Shown here: positions 8,732-18,258 of the stretch, piece after piece
Layout: the number at the start of each line of letters is the position of its first letter
Numbering within the stretch: the stretch's first letter is position 1
Assembly (NCBI RefSeq): GCF_015775515.1
Contig: NZ_CP065383.1
Location: 372,001 to 436,000, forward strand
Origin: Atribacter laminatus
GTDB lineage: Bacteria > Atribacterota > Atribacteria > Atribacterales > Atribacteraceae
Length of the DNA stretch: 64,000 nt
Direction of reading: 5' to 3'
Translations under genes and position numbers: made by a program
Notes under the pieces: generated by a model
What the model saw: the letters and a program-made list of their open reading frames with translations, nothing else
Database searches by the model: none
Told to the model about the DNA's origin: nothing

Positions 8732-11668
8732 CTAATTCAAAGTACTTAAACGAGGTATTTTTATTTCAGTATAAGGCTGCAAGTTATAAGGGCTATCTAT
8801 TATTTCAGAATTCGCTTCAAGGATTTTCTCCCATTTGGTTCCATCACGATAGTATCTTCTAGCAATATTCCAAAGGTTATCCCAGGGAAGAATGACATAG
8901 GAAGTGTATTTTTTTGACTCATCTAATTGTGTAGAAAGCTCCTGTATTTTTTTCTGGAGTATTTCAATTTGACTCAACTTGTTTTCGAGGTCTCTGGTTA
9001 AATTTTGTACTTCTTTTTCTACTCGTTTTTTTTCTTCCTCCAGTTTTTGGATATTTTCTGCTGACTGTTTTTCTTCCTTTAAAATGACCAACTCTTTGTC
9101 TATTCTATTCAACTCTTCCTGTTTTGTCCCCAAACCCTTTTCAAGGTCAAATTTTTCCTGACTCAGTCTTTCTATTTCAACTTGCAAATTATCCTTTTCC
9201 TGGTTCATAATTTGAAGAGATTGTTGGGTTTCTTCTATATGTTTTTGCCCATCAAGAGCTTCATATAACAAATCAACCCTTTCTTCGATTGCTTGTTTTT
9301 CCTGTTTTAAATCATCAATAGCTTCCTTGATAGTTTCAACCTCTGGAATACTTATTCCATATTCCTGAACAATAGTATTTATTTTCCCTTCAACTACTGA
9401 TATTTTTCCTTCTATTGCATCGACCCGATTGAATATTTCTTTTTTATTTAATTCTTGGTTAAATTGTTCAAGTGTTCCAACTCGGTTTAAAACTTGATTC
9501 ATTGAATTATTAAAAGTATCTAAAGACATCTTTAATTTTTCGTCATCAATTTTCTTGGAAATGTCAGTCTGAATTTTCTGATATTCTTCCTTCACTTCTT
9601 CAACAAACTGCTTTACATCAACAGTATTTTTTTCCAATAGACTACTCATTTCATCCCATTTATTTCCCCAATCTTGAGTGGTTGATTCCAATAATTGAAT
9701 CTGTGCGTCAGTTTTAGCGAGTCGATCCTCTAATTCATTTTTTATATTCTGAAGGGATTGGACCTTCCCCTCAATAATGACCATAGTCTCATCACCTGAC
9801 GTTTGTTTACTCCGAACATTTTCTAAGTTTTCCTGCAGTAAAGCAATATTTTTTTCATTCCCCTCAATTTCAGCAAGAAGCATCGCTTTTTCATTTTGAA
9901 TGAATTCAATTTTTTGCTTTAATGATTCTTCATTTGCTAACAACTCACTAATTTTTGATTGCATTTCATCTAATGATTCAATATTCGGCAGAGAGATTCC
10001 AATTGCTTCAAGTTGATCCTGGAGCTCCAGTAAAGTTTTTTCCTGTCCAACCGAAATTTCATTTTTTATTTGGTCAAATTGTTCATTGATTTTTTCTGAT
10101 AAATTGACCATTTGGCTTTTAGTTGCTTCTAAAGAATGGTTAAAACCATTTACTAAACTTTCTAGTTGATCTGAACGAGACCTGATGGCCTTTTGGGTTT
10201 CCTCCAGTTGGTTAATATTGGATTCCAAAACATTTGTTTTGGAATCCAAATTAGTTAGCTGAGTATTTATGAGCGAACTGAGGTTGGTCAGTTCATCAAC
10301 GTAAGATTGTTGAGAAGTTTCCATTCCCTGCAGTGAACTGGAATAGCTATCAATTTGTTCGCGAATGGATTGTACTTGGCTTTCTACCGTTGTCTTCATG
10401 GTATTCATTTCACTTCGCAGGTCCTCAACGGTCTTTATCGAATCGACCAATTGCTTTTCTAGCTGTTGTTTCCAACTTTCAAATTGACTGGTTGTCTCAG
10501 TTAAAGTATTTTTAACGGTATCTAAGTTCGCATTGAGCGTTTCATATTCAGGAAGAATTGTAGAAAGTTCAGCTAATTGAGCAGATTGATTCTTAAGGTT
10601 GGTCAGTTCATCAACGTAAGATTGTTGAGAAGTTTCCATTCCCTGCAGTGAACTGGAATAGCTATCAATTTGTTCGCGAATGGATTGTACTTGGCTTTCT
10701 ACCGTTGTCTTCATGGTATTCATTTTTTCTCTAATATCTTTTATTGATTTATCCGATTCAACTGTCTTTGTTTCTAATTCCTGAACTTGAAGGAACTTAT
10801 TATCCAGAGAGGTAATATTTTGCGTAAGTTGAGCAAAAGACTCTTTCAGTTGATCTATTTCAGAAATACGGGTTTTAATAATGTTCTGTTGGGTATTCAG
10901 TTCATCATGAAGGGTGGTTAAGGCTGTCTGGTTTTCATTTTTGAATTTTTCCAGTTCTTCTTGCCAATTACTTTGGAAAGATACCAGTTCTTGCTTTTGT
11001 TTTCCGACATTTTCTTGGAAAGAATCCAACTTTTCTATAAAAGAAAGCTTTTCGGATTCATTCTTCGTCCAGTTTTCTTCAAATTCCATTTTTAAAGATT
11101 CTATCTGGTTTAATAAGCTGTTTTTCTGGGTTTCAATTATTTCTGCAGTGTCAATAAACCTTTGATCGACATTTAGAGAGAGAAGTTGGTCTTTTATGAC
11201 TGGAATCTCGGTGCTCATGGTTTCCAGTTGGCTTAATTTTGTATTGAGTTCAGAGAGTTGCGTATCTTTATTCTTGCTTAAATGTCGTAATTCGATGAAC
11301 GCCTTTTCTAACCCCTCGACTCGACTAACAGAATCGTTAATGGTTTGATCAAGCATATCAATCTGGGTACCGAAACTCTCGAAATTTTTTAATTTTTGAG
11401 CTAATTGATCACCTTGTTCGCTTAATACATTTAATCTGTCACCAGCTTCCGCAATACTTTTTTCATAAGAGGAAAAATCCGGTAAAGCAGAAATTTTTTC
11501 GGTGACTTCTGTAAGCGAAGTACCTTGATTTTTTATGCTCTCTTCTAATACCTTCATTTTCTCTGTCGTTCCAGTAAGTAACCCTTTCACTGGATATAAA
11601 AGTGAAAACATCACTAAAGACAGAATAATCGCAATAATAGCCAATACAAGTGAAGGCCAATTTCTCAA
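8732..11668 (-). CDS. Membrane-anchored giant coiled-coil protein with C-terminal LysM domain
   Basis: A 978-residue protein with one N-terminal membrane segment (LVLAIIAIILSLVMFSLLY, residues about 7-25), then some 850 residues of predicted coiled coil rich in Glu, Gln, Lys and Leu, and a final LysM-like domain (LPWDNLWNIARRYYRDGTKW ... ANSEIIDSPYNLQPYTEIKIP). LysM binds peptidoglycan, so a model is a protein anchored in the inner membrane that reaches the wall. The start is a TTG at 11668 behind GGGGGTGAT. Residues in the region 315-465 contain a perfectly duplicated 43-residue block. Neighbouring upstream genes on this strand also encode membrane-anchored proteins. No named family is recognised. 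Confidence 0.8.
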   Translation of the reverse strand: MRNWPSLVLAIIAIILSLVMFSLLYPVKGLLTGTTEKMKVLEESIKNQGTSLTEVTEKISALPDFSSYEKSIAEAGDRLNVLSEQGDQLAQKLKNFESFGTQIDMLDQTINDSVSRVEGLEKAFIELRHLSKNKDTQLSELNTKLSQLETMSTEIPVIKDQLLSLNVDQRFIDTAEIIETQKNSLLNQIESLKMEFEENWTKNESEKLSFIEKLDSFQENVGKQKQELVSFQSNWQEELEKFKNENQTALTTLHDELNTQQNIIKTRISEIDQLKESFAQLTQNITSLDNKFLQVQELETKTVESDKSIKDIREKMNTMKTTVESQVQSIREQIDSYSSSLQGMETSQQSYVDELTNLKNQSAQLAELSTILPEYETLNANLDTVKNTLTETTSQFESWKQQLEKQLVDSIKTVEDLRSEMNTMKTTVESQVQSIREQIDSYSSSLQGMETSQQSYVDELTNLSSLINTQLTNLDSKTNVLESNINQLEETQKAIRSRSDQLESLVNGFNHSLEATKSQMVNLSEKINEQFDQIKNEISVGQEKTLLELQDQLEAIGISLPNIESLDEMQSKISELLANEESLKQKIEFIQNEKAMLLAEIEGNEKNIALLQENLENVRSKQTSGDETMVIIEGKVQSLQNIKNELEDRLAKTDAQIQLLESTTQDWGNKWDEMSSLLEKNTVDVKQFVEEVKEEYQKIQTDISKKIDDEKLKMSLDTFNNSMNQVLNRVGTLEQFNQELNKKEIFNRVDAIEGKISVVEGKINTIVQEYGISIPEVETIKEAIDDLKQEKQAIEERVDLLYEALDGQKHIEETQQSLQIMNQEKDNLQVEIERLSQEKFDLEKGLGTKQEELNRIDKELVILKEEKQSAENIQKLEEEKKRVEKEVQNLTRDLENKLSQIEILQKKIQELSTQLDESKKYTSYVILPWDNLWNIARRYYRDGTKWEKILEANSEIIDSPYNLQPYTEIKIPRLSTLN
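10281..10725 (-). repeat. 130-bp perfect direct repeat inside the coiled-coil gene
   Basis: Bases 10281-10410 and 10596-10725 read identically over 130 bp, with a 315-bp period that keeps the frame (105 codons). The encoded block contains EMNTMKTTVESQVQSI and SLQGMETSQQSYVDEL in both copies. Identity at third codon positions points to recent duplication or ongoing gene conversion. Confidence 0.95.
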
Positions 11669-11727
11669 AAAATCACCCCCAACTCAATCTTATCTGTGAC
11701 TTCTTGCTAAATCACAAGTAGAATAAT

Positions 11728-11934
11728 TTAACTTTGTAATAATAAACTTTTCACTCTCTCGAAAACCTGATAATCGTCTACCGAAGCAGGATAAGAATAC
11801 ATATCCAAAAAAATGACCACAAAAAAAAGAAAAAAAAGAATTAAAATGAATACCCAATTCCGGTCGTAAACTCTTTTTTGACCAAGGTCAACATTTTGAA
11901 TCCAAGTCGGTAATGCTTTTTTTCTTTTAATCAT
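11728..11934 (-). CDS. Small single-span membrane protein, unknown
   Basis: About 68 residues with a basic N-terminus (KRKKALPTWIQNVDLGQKR), one membrane segment (WVFILILFFLFFVVIFLDMY) and a short C-terminal tail. I choose the ATG at 11934; a TTG at 11946 in the same frame would add four residues. It sits between two genes for larger membrane-anchored proteins on the same strand, with gaps of about 30-60 bp, so a joint envelope role is plausible. I do not recognise a family. Confidence 0.55.
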   Translation of the reverse strand: MIKRKKALPTWIQNVDLGQKRVYDRNWVFILILFFLFFVVIFLDMYSYPASVDDYQVFERVKSLLLQS

Positions 11935-11965
11935 GCTCTTTCTCAAAAAAACAACAGTATTTTAG

Positions 11966-12916
11966 CTAAACATTTTCTTCGCCTGAACCTTCAACTATTT
12001 GCGCATATACTGCCCGGGCAAAATCTTTTTTAGTTGAACGATCAACAAATTTCAAAGCCTTAAGTAAATTATATTCCTCACCGGAAAGAGTACCATTTCT
12101 CAGCAAGCGATCTAGATCAGGTATGATAAAATGTGATAAATAAAGAGATGCAACCAAAAACTCTCGCCCTTCTCTTGACCTTAGACGAGCTTCTAATTTT
12201 TCAACAACCGACACATCTCCAGAACGATACATTTCAATTACATCTTCACCTGACAAACCGGGAATACTCTTAAAAACTGTATGGATAACAATATCTCCCA
12301 GTGGTTCCCCTGATTGAACTTTTTCTTTTACATCCCACAGTAATGGAGAAAAATCAATGGTTTCTTCGGTTAAATTAACTTTTATGTTTTTGGCGTCTAA
12401 ACTTAATTCTTGTAATTTCTTCAATCCTCGTTCAATGATTGCCTGTCGGGGTTCCTGTGTTTTTTTCTGGTCAACAAGGGGTATTTTTGGAGCTTCTTTT
12501 TCCTTTTCCGGTTCAACATAACGTTCTTCAGTTTCAAATTGTTCCATTTCTTGGTTTTCAAAACTCATTTTTTGCTCAGGAGGAACAACAAAATCTTTTT
12601 TCAATCTCACTTCTTCTTGAGGTAGTTCTTTTTCCCGAGGGATTCTTTGCCATAGACGTTTCTCCTCGATTTCTTTTAAATCATTTTCCATTGTCGGAGG
12701 AGTTGGTCTTGCTTTAATTGGAAAATTAATCTTTTTTTCGGTAAAAAGACGCTTTTTAATCTTCGGTTCCTCTTCAAAATCCTCATTCTCTTCTTTCCAA
12801 AGCTTTCTTTCCCGAGCGCTTTCTCGAAGAATAAGAATAATACTGATTAATATAGCAACAATTAATATCGCTAAAATCAAACCAATTATATCTTGAATTC
12901 TTAACATACCTTGCAT
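11966..12916 (-). CDS. Membrane-anchored protein of unknown function with helical C-terminal domain
   Basis: About 316 residues. The N-terminus has one membrane span (IIGLILAILIVAILISIILI), followed by a charged, low-complexity linker rich in Glu, Lys and Pro (about residues 35-165), then a folded-looking helical domain of about 140 residues containing LWDVKEKVQSGEPLGDIV and DVIEMYRSGDVSVVEKLE. The start ATG at 12916 is chosen because AGGTGG precedes it and the DUF2148 stop lies just upstream. The linker-plus-domain form resembles cytoplasmic envelope scaffolds, but no family is recognised and the function is unknown. Confidence 0.7.
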   Translation of the reverse strand: MQGMLRIQDIIGLILAILIVAILISIILILRESARERKLWKEENEDFEEEPKIKKRLFTEKKINFPIKARPTPPTMENDLKEIEEKRLWQRIPREKELPQEEVRLKKDFVVPPEQKMSFENQEMEQFETEERYVEPEKEKEAPKIPLVDQKKTQEPRQAIIERGLKKLQELSLDAKNIKVNLTEETIDFSPLLWDVKEKVQSGEPLGDIVIHTVFKSIPGLSGEDVIEMYRSGDVSVVEKLEARLRSREGREFLVASLYLSHFIIPDLDRLLRNGTLSGEEYNLLKALKFVDRSTKKDFARAVYAQIVEGSGEENV

Positions 12917-12926
12917 AGGCCCACCT

Positions 12927-13448
12927 CTAACCCTTTCGATCAAAATATATGTTTTTCCCTTGGGCAGAAAGAGGAATTCCCATTACTACGTCATCCTGAG
13001 TATAACCCATTTTTCTTGCTAACGCCCCCACTCTATACATAATACGATTGTCAACATTTAATAGTGAGGCAGTTTTTACCGCTGACCCAAGAGCAATACC
13101 CAAATCAAGTAAACGAAACATACATTGAGGCCCTTTAAATTCGTTTTTCTCAATCGGCTGCAACTCTTGACAGGTATCTAACCCACAAGCTCCACAATTT
13201 AAATTCATTACTGCTGCGTCCTTAATTCCTATTAATACTAAAACTTCCGATGCAACTAGATTTTTCCCGTCACGAATAAAACCTGGAATGTTTTTTTCCT
13301 CGCCGTACCGAATCATCCCTTCTCCAATTTTTTGGACATCATCCCCTTTTACCACGTGAACATGAACAAAATCAGTTCCACCTGATTTAGGAGCCGTTCG
13401 GGCTGCAATTGCCATCAATTCTCCAACTTGCTCTAACACTTCTCTCAT
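12927..13448 (-). CDS. DUF2148 ferredoxin-like domain protein
   Basis: About 173 residues. It carries the family's cysteine cluster NLNCGACGLDTCQEL near residue 90, with further cysteine in GPQCMFRLLDLGIALGSA, suggesting an Fe-S site. ARTAPKSGG near residue 15 is also typical. The start at 13448 (MREVLEQVGELM) is chosen over a longer frame because AGAGGTGATAGA lies directly upstream. Family members are found mostly in anaerobes; the biochemical role is not established. It is 10 bp upstream of the membrane-anchored gene at 12916. Confidence 0.82.
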   Translation of the reverse strand: MREVLEQVGELMAIAARTAPKSGGTDFVHVHVVKGDDVQKIGEGMIRYGEEKNIPGFIRDGKNLVASEVLVLIGIKDAAVMNLNCGACGLDTCQELQPIEKNEFKGPQCMFRLLDLGIALGSAVKTASLLNVDNRIMYRVGALARKMGYTQDDVVMGIPLSAQGKNIYFDRKG

Positions 13449-13547
13449 TCTATCACCTCTCGGTAGAAACGCCTCTCTCTGGCTTCTATAATAACTGAAA
13501 AACCTTTTTAGGTCCACCTTCTTATCAATGATCCTTTTTTAAAGCAA

Positions 13548-14696
13548 TTACCATGATGATTTGAGTAATTCGGCCATTTCTGATGACTGGAAAGGTCGTG
13601 GATTTTCAGTAATATTTTTACCGATATTATTAATATTTAAAACCGATATTAATTTGTCAAGAGGAACATTAAATTCTTTAAATCTTTTCCGTAAATGGAT
13701 TTGGTCAAGAAAATCTTCAAAAGCCAGAGCAAATTCCTCTGCTGGGTCCTTCTTTCCAGTTTCTTTAATACCGATTTTGTTAACAATATGTAAGTATTTT
13801 TTAGAAAACACTTCTCGATTAAAACGAATAACCTGGGGCATCAGAACCGCACAGGTTTCTCCGTGGGAAATAGAAAACTTTGGCCCAATAAGATGAGAAA
13901 ACCCATGAGCAGGTCCAGATGATGAATTTGCAAATCCCATAGCACTCAACATGCTTCCTTTGGCTACATATTCACGGTTTAAGAGGTTCGCTCCGTCTTG
14001 AACCACCTTAGGAAGATATTTCCAAAGGAGTTCAATGGCTTCTAACACCAGTGCATTACTAATCGGGTTAGAACGAGGGCTCGTATAAGCTTCGATTGCC
14101 TGTATTAAAGCATCTATTCCAGAAACAGCTGTGAGATAAGGACTCATTGATAAAGTAAAATTAGGATCAATGATAACTAACCGTGAAATTAAAAAAGGAC
14201 TGCGAACGCTTCTTTTAATTCCAGTATCAACATCGGTTAAAACCGAATTACTGGTCATTTCCGAACCGGTTCCTGCCGTCGTTGGAAGTGCGATCCAAGG
14301 AACACCGGCCTTAACTATTGGTACTCCTTCAAAAAAAGGCTGTATGGTTTTTCCATTCCCAATCAATCCGGCAATAACTTTCCCACAATCAAGAACACTT
14401 CCTCCACCCAGTGAAATAACCATTTCACAATTAAAATCAATTGATAGTTTTAATCCTCTGTTTACAGTATCCAAAGAAGGTTCGGGTTCAACCTGGTCAA
14501 ATATAGAATATATGAGCCCATTTCGATCAAGAGACTGGGTAATTTTATCGAGAATACCACTTTCCTTAACCGACTTTCGGCCGGTTATAATGATCGCTCT
14601 TTTCCCAATATTTACCAAAATTTTACCAATATCGTTCCCTTGGTTGGTTCCAAAAAATATTTCCCTGGGCAAACGAAAAACAAATGAATCTCCCAT
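13548..14696 (-). CDS. Iron-containing alcohol dehydrogenase
   Basis: Group III metal-dependent NAD(P)-linked alcohol dehydrogenase, 382 residues. The Rossmann part includes ITGRKSVKESG and the GGGSVLDCGKVIAGL coenzyme motif near residue 95, then LPTTAGTGSEMTSNSV near 140. The metal-binding half has GIDALIQAIEAYTSPRSNP near 197 and the His-rich SSSGPAHGFSHLIGPKFSISHGE stretch near 265-285, which would hold iron or zinc. It probably interconverts aldehydes and alcohols in fermentation. Upstream lies a repeat-filled gap. Confidence 0.92.
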   Translation of the reverse strand: MGDSFVFRLPREIFFGTNQGNDIGKILVNIGKRAIIITGRKSVKESGILDKITQSLDRNGLIYSIFDQVEPEPSLDTVNRGLKLSIDFNCEMVISLGGGSVLDCGKVIAGLIGNGKTIQPFFEGVPIVKAGVPWIALPTTAGTGSEMTSNSVLTDVDTGIKRSVRSPFLISRLVIIDPNFTLSMSPYLTAVSGIDALIQAIEAYTSPRSNPISNALVLEAIELLWKYLPKVVQDGANLLNREYVAKGSMLSAMGFANSSSGPAHGFSHLIGPKFSISHGETCAVLMPQVIRFNREVFSKKYLHIVNKIGIKETGKKDPAEEFALAFEDFLDQIHLRKRFKEFNVPLDKLISVLNINNIGKNITENPRPFQSSEMAELLKSSW

Positions 14697-14842
14697 TATT
14701 ACTTCCTTTTCCTTTCTTTTTTTTTCGAACGCTAAAACCAGTATTAAGTTTTATTTTATTCTTATCCATGCTTATTCTATCAACAAAAAAACCGAATTCC
14801 TCTTATTTCAATCCTAAAAATATAATAATGTTTAAAAAATCC

Positions 14843-15170
14843 GTCATCCTGAGCAGTGCTTTTCCGCGTGAGGATCTCATTTTTTAATTATTTTAAAAAA
14901 ATACTAAATGAGATTGCCACGTCACTTCGTTCCTCGCAATGACGGAACAGTAGAAAATCAAATCCCCCTTACCCCCTTTTCTAAAGGGGGAGATTCATTT
15001 CTGAATGAGTAATTTTCATCCTCATCTGGTGCTGCTAATCAGTATGAGGGTCTATCCTGAAAATCTAAGGGCATGATAAATCAAGCCCCCTACCAAAGAA
15101 TTAAAATTGTAGGAGCACAATATATTGTGCCCATTCTTTAATAATGTAGCGGCATGCCATGGCATGTCGA
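14843..15170. repeat. Mosaic intergenic repeat, locus 2 (modules A, B, C, D plus two hairpin repeats)
   Basis: The 703-bp gap 14697-15399 contains no supportable gene. It holds module A (14843-14880), module B (14910-14945), module C (14961-14993, AATCCCCCTTACCCCC paired with AGGGGG), module D (15013-15053, TTTTCATCCTCATCTGG ... CAGTATGAGGG) and two short palindromic units, GTAGGAGCACAATATATTG at 15111-15133 and CGGCATGCCATGGCATG near 15148-15166. Modules recur near 5.7, 36.1 and 59.3 kb. Confidence 0.8.
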
Positions 15171-15399
15171 ATCCTTGTTTTCGTCATCATCTAGCGCAAA
15201 CAAGCAACATAAATACCTATCCTATCAAGCTGACAATGCAACTTTCATCTCGATTTTTTTCTCTCTTAAATTCTCCTCTTTCTCCTTTGGTAGGCTAAAT
15301 ATGGAAACCTCTAAATATGATAATATCCCTAAATACCCTATTCTACGGAGTCTCAATAATCTTATCACTAGGCTTCAACATTATGAAGATTTTTAAATA

Positions 15400-15630
15400 T
15401 TAAATAATTGGACAGGTTAAAGTAGATTTTACTTCATGAATTTTTTGAATTTCTTTAAGCAGTCTTTCCCCAATTTCTTGGTTATCCTCGGCTTCAACCA
15501 AAAGAATAAGGTCAAAAGGACCCATCACTCGATCTATTCGAATAACCCATGAATACAAAGCTAACTCTTTTTTAACATTCTGTGCTTTCCCAACCTGAAT
15601 TTGGAGAAGAATATATGCCTGAACAGCCAT
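15400..15630 (-). CDS. Stand-alone Lrp/AsnC ligand-binding (RAM) domain protein
   Basis: A 76-residue protein made only of the Lrp/AsnC effector-binding domain, with no helix-turn-helix. The pattern YILLQIQVGKAQNVKKEL, then VMGPFDLILLVEAEDNQE, matches the alpha-beta RAM fold. Stand-alone RAM proteins in other bacteria bind amino acids or act as subunits; here no partner is adjacent. The ATG follows AAGGAGAAACT. The gap upstream (15631-15969) separates it from a divergent aldo/keto reductase gene. Confidence 0.85.
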   Translation of the reverse strand: MAVQAYILLQIQVGKAQNVKKELALYSWVIRIDRVMGPFDLILLVEAEDNQEIGERLLKEIQKIHEVKSTLTCPII

Positions 15631-15969
15631 AGTTTCTCCTTGACACCTGACAATCTATTTGAATTAATATTTATTAAATTAATAGAATTCTAAATAGAAA
15701 TTTTTCTATAAAACAACCCAGCTCACACCAAAAAAGAGAATTTTCATCATTGATCTTTAATAACCAATTTCTCCTATTCTATCCAATGAAGATATCAACT
15801 TTTGAATTTTTTTATTATAACATGTAACTCATTTTTTGAGGTATTTATGTTAAAGAAAATGAGATGGTTAAAGAAGATTAAATTCACTAATTAAAAGTGC
15901 TACAATAACTCTGGTTTTAGATTCACTCGCCAGAAAAAAGCTGAATACCCGGGAAAGGATGATGAAAAC
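15631..15969. other. AT-rich divergent intergenic region
   Basis: This 339-bp stretch lies between the divergent RAM-domain and aldo/keto reductase genes and must hold both promoters. I see no gene, RNA or strong hairpin in it. TACAAT at about 15900-15905 could be a -10 box for the rightward gene, but no convincing -35 box accompanies it. Confidence 0.3.
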
Positions 15970-16920
15970 ATGAAAAAGAATAGGATGGGAAAGCTTGACC
16001 TACAGGTTACTGAATTTTGTTTTGGTGCTCTTCCCATGGGACCTCTCCAAGCAAATATTCCAATAGATTACGGAGTTCACTTGATTCGTAAAGCCTGGGA
16101 TAATGGAGTAAACTTTTTTGATACTGCCGAAATTTATCAAACCTCCACTTACCTTCGAGAAGCTCTGGTTGATTTTCCAGAAGCTATCATAGCTACGAAA
16201 TCTACTGCATCGACCTATGAAGAAATGGAAAAAAGCATCAATAGAGCTCAACAGGAACTAGACCGATCTATGATCAACATTTTTCATTTACATGCAGCCC
16301 GGTCTACAGCAGCAGTTTTCGAAGAAAGAAAAGGTGCATTTGAGTGTCTAAAAGATTATAAAAAGAAAGGAATTATTCAAGCAGTTGGAATATCAACCCA
16401 CGCCGTTGACGTTGTTGAAAAAGCAGCTGAAGAACCGGATATTGATGTTATTTTTCCTATCATTAATATTGATGGAATGGGTATCATCCGGGGAAATACT
16501 ACAACAATGATTAAAGCAATTCAAAAAGCTTCCATAAGGGGAAAAGGAATTTATGCAATGAAAGTCCTCGCTGGTGGTCACTGTATTGATCGAATATTTG
16601 ATGCTATCGAATTTGTACGCAATATCCGAGAAATTAGCTCAATAGCAATAGGTGTGGTCAGGGAAGTCGAATTAGATTTTCATCTCCTTCACTTCAATCA
16701 ACAACCAATTTCTAAAGAACTCATGAATCAGTGTCTAGATCGGAAACAGAAAAAACCGGTTATGCTAAATAATTGCCGAAAATGCCGATTATGTGTGGAA
16801 ACCTGCCCCTCTGGAGCGATTACCATGGGATCTGATCGACCTTTAATAAACCTGGAAAAATGTCTAACTTGTGGATATTGTTTACCTGTTTGTCCTGAAT
16901 TTAATATCCGCTTTGTCTAA
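15970..16920 (+). CDS. Aldo/keto reductase with C-terminal 2x[4Fe-4S] ferredoxin domain
   Basis: A 316-residue fusion. Residues 1-260 form an aldo/keto reductase barrel (MGKLDLQVTEFCFGALPMGP, then FFDTAEIYQ with the catalytic Asp/Tyr, and FHLHAARS). Residues about 270-316 hold two clusters: CRKCRLCVETCP and CLTCGYCLPVCP. Such fusions occur in anaerobes and presumably pass electrons between ferredoxin-like clusters and a carbonyl substrate. The substrate is not known. The start has AAAGGATGATG upstream. It is convergent with the decarboxylase gene at 16982. Confidence 0.9.
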   Translation: MKKNRMGKLDLQVTEFCFGALPMGPLQANIPIDYGVHLIRKAWDNGVNFFDTAEIYQTSTYLREALVDFPEAIIATKSTASTYEEMEKSINRAQQELDRSMINIFHLHAARSTAAVFEERKGAFECLKDYKKKGIIQAVGISTHAVDVVEKAAEEPDIDVIFPIINIDGMGIIRGNTTTMIKAIQKASIRGKGIYAMKVLAGGHCIDRIFDAIEFVRNIREISSIAIGVVREVELDFHLLHFNQQPISKELMNQCLDRKQKKPVMLNNCRKCRLCVETCPSGAITMGSDRPLINLEKCLTCGYCLPVCPEFNIRFV

Positions 16921-16981
16921 CCATTTCTCGATTGCTTATTTTCAGTGTATTTTTTTCATTTTATATAATTAGCAAAAAAAT

Positions 16982-18130
16982 CTAAGCCAGAATGACTTTT
17001 GGTTTTTCAAAACCATTAAAGGTTGTCGCCGAAGCCCATGAATAGGCACCAATATTGGGAACGAACACCAAGTCATCCAATTGCATCTCGGGCATCAAAA
17101 CTCCATCAGCAATAATATCGACTGAGTCGCAAGTTGGTCCTGCCAATATGCAAGGATATTTTTCACTTTCATCTTTAAAAGTATAAAATTCAAAAACTGA
17201 TTTATCAAAAGGAATAGCTGTAAATGTCCCATAATATCCATCGTCTAAATAATACCAGTTTTTACCCGAGCGTTTCGCTCGTCCTATTACTTTTGAAATC
17301 AACAATCCAGCACTTCCCACCAGACTTCTTCCCGGTTCGGCAACAAAAGTACAATCTCTGCCAAAATATTCCAATAAGAGGGGAGTGAGTATTTTACCCA
17401 TCGATTCAACACTCACTTTGATATTTTTAGTCTGGTAAACCTGAAGAGGAAAACCGCCTCCGATATCAATGGTATGAAGGTGAATCCCTTTGGATGCTGC
17501 CTGTTCGAAAATTTCTACCACTAATTTGAGAGAAGCAATATAATTTTCTACATTCGTGCAAGGTGAACCGACATGAAAACTGATACCAATTGGATTCAAA
17601 CCAGCATCTTGTGCCTTGAGTAACAAATCCAAAGCTTCATTGGGTTCGGCACCAAACTTATAGGATAGATTAATCCGACTACCTACCGAAGGTGTCTTAA
17701 TCCTTAAGATAACCGACGCCCCTTGAAAAACCCGAGCCATTTTCCCTATTTCATCAAAATTGTCGTAAGTCAAACGGCTAACGCCACTATCCTTGGCAAA
17801 ACGAATACCTTTTTTTCTTTTAATCGTATTAGCAAATATCATGCGTTGTGGAGAAATACCGTGGCTTAAAACCAATTGAATTTCTTGAAGGGATGCCACG
17901 TCAAATGAAGATCCAATTTCCCCTAAAACCTGGATAATATAGGGATGTGGATTTGCTTTCAAAGCATAATAAACTTCAACCCCTGGGAAGAAAGATCGAA
18001 AAGCCTGATAGTTATCTATTAACCTCTCTCGAATTATAATAAAAAGTGGAGTGTCATGCTGTTCAATTAACTTGTCAATTTTATCATAGCTTAAACCAAA
18101 CACACCGGCTGAAAGGTTACTTTTCTCCAA
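16982..18130 (-). CDS. Ornithine/lysine-type decarboxylase (PLP, alanine-racemase fold)
   Basis: A 382-residue fold-type III PLP enzyme of the ornithine/diaminopimelate/arginine decarboxylase group. VYYALKANPHPYII near residue 55 holds the PLP lysine. SFHVGSPC near 170 and IDIGGGFPLQVY near 210 form the phosphate-binding part, and GPTCDSVDIIADGV near 325 has the active-site cysteine typical of ornithine decarboxylases. VAEPGRSLVGSAG near 265 is also typical. It likely makes putrescine or cadaverine. A good promoter sits upstream (18259-18287). Substrate choice between ornithine, lysine and another amino acid is uncertain. Confidence 0.85.
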   Translation of the reverse strand: MEKSNLSAGVFGLSYDKIDKLIEQHDTPLFIIIRERLIDNYQAFRSFFPGVEVYYALKANPHPYIIQVLGEIGSSFDVASLQEIQLVLSHGISPQRMIFANTIKRKKGIRFAKDSGVSRLTYDNFDEIGKMARVFQGASVILRIKTPSVGSRINLSYKFGAEPNEALDLLLKAQDAGLNPIGISFHVGSPCTNVENYIASLKLVVEIFEQAASKGIHLHTIDIGGGFPLQVYQTKNIKVSVESMGKILTPLLLEYFGRDCTFVAEPGRSLVGSAGLLISKVIGRAKRSGKNWYYLDDGYYGTFTAIPFDKSVFEFYTFKDESEKYPCILAGPTCDSVDIIADGVLMPEMQLDDLVFVPNIGAYSWASATTFNGFEKPKVILA

Positions 18131-18258
18131 AAATAATCAACTCCCGCTTTTATAATATGGAAATTATTAAATACCAAAATTGGAGCAAAAAGAACGATCA
18201 TCCTTAGGAGGAAAAATTTGAATCAATACTCAAGAAGTACTTGCTCTGACAACTGTGA

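Noticed and set aside
14943-15060. CRISPR-like array suspected from repeated short units
   Set aside because: Units are different modules occurring once each here, without equal-length repeats and spacers; no cas genes are near.
14684-15396. Short plus-strand frames in the gap after the alcohol dehydrogenase
   Set aside because: They cover repeat modules and T-rich sequence; none has a good ribosome site or family pattern.
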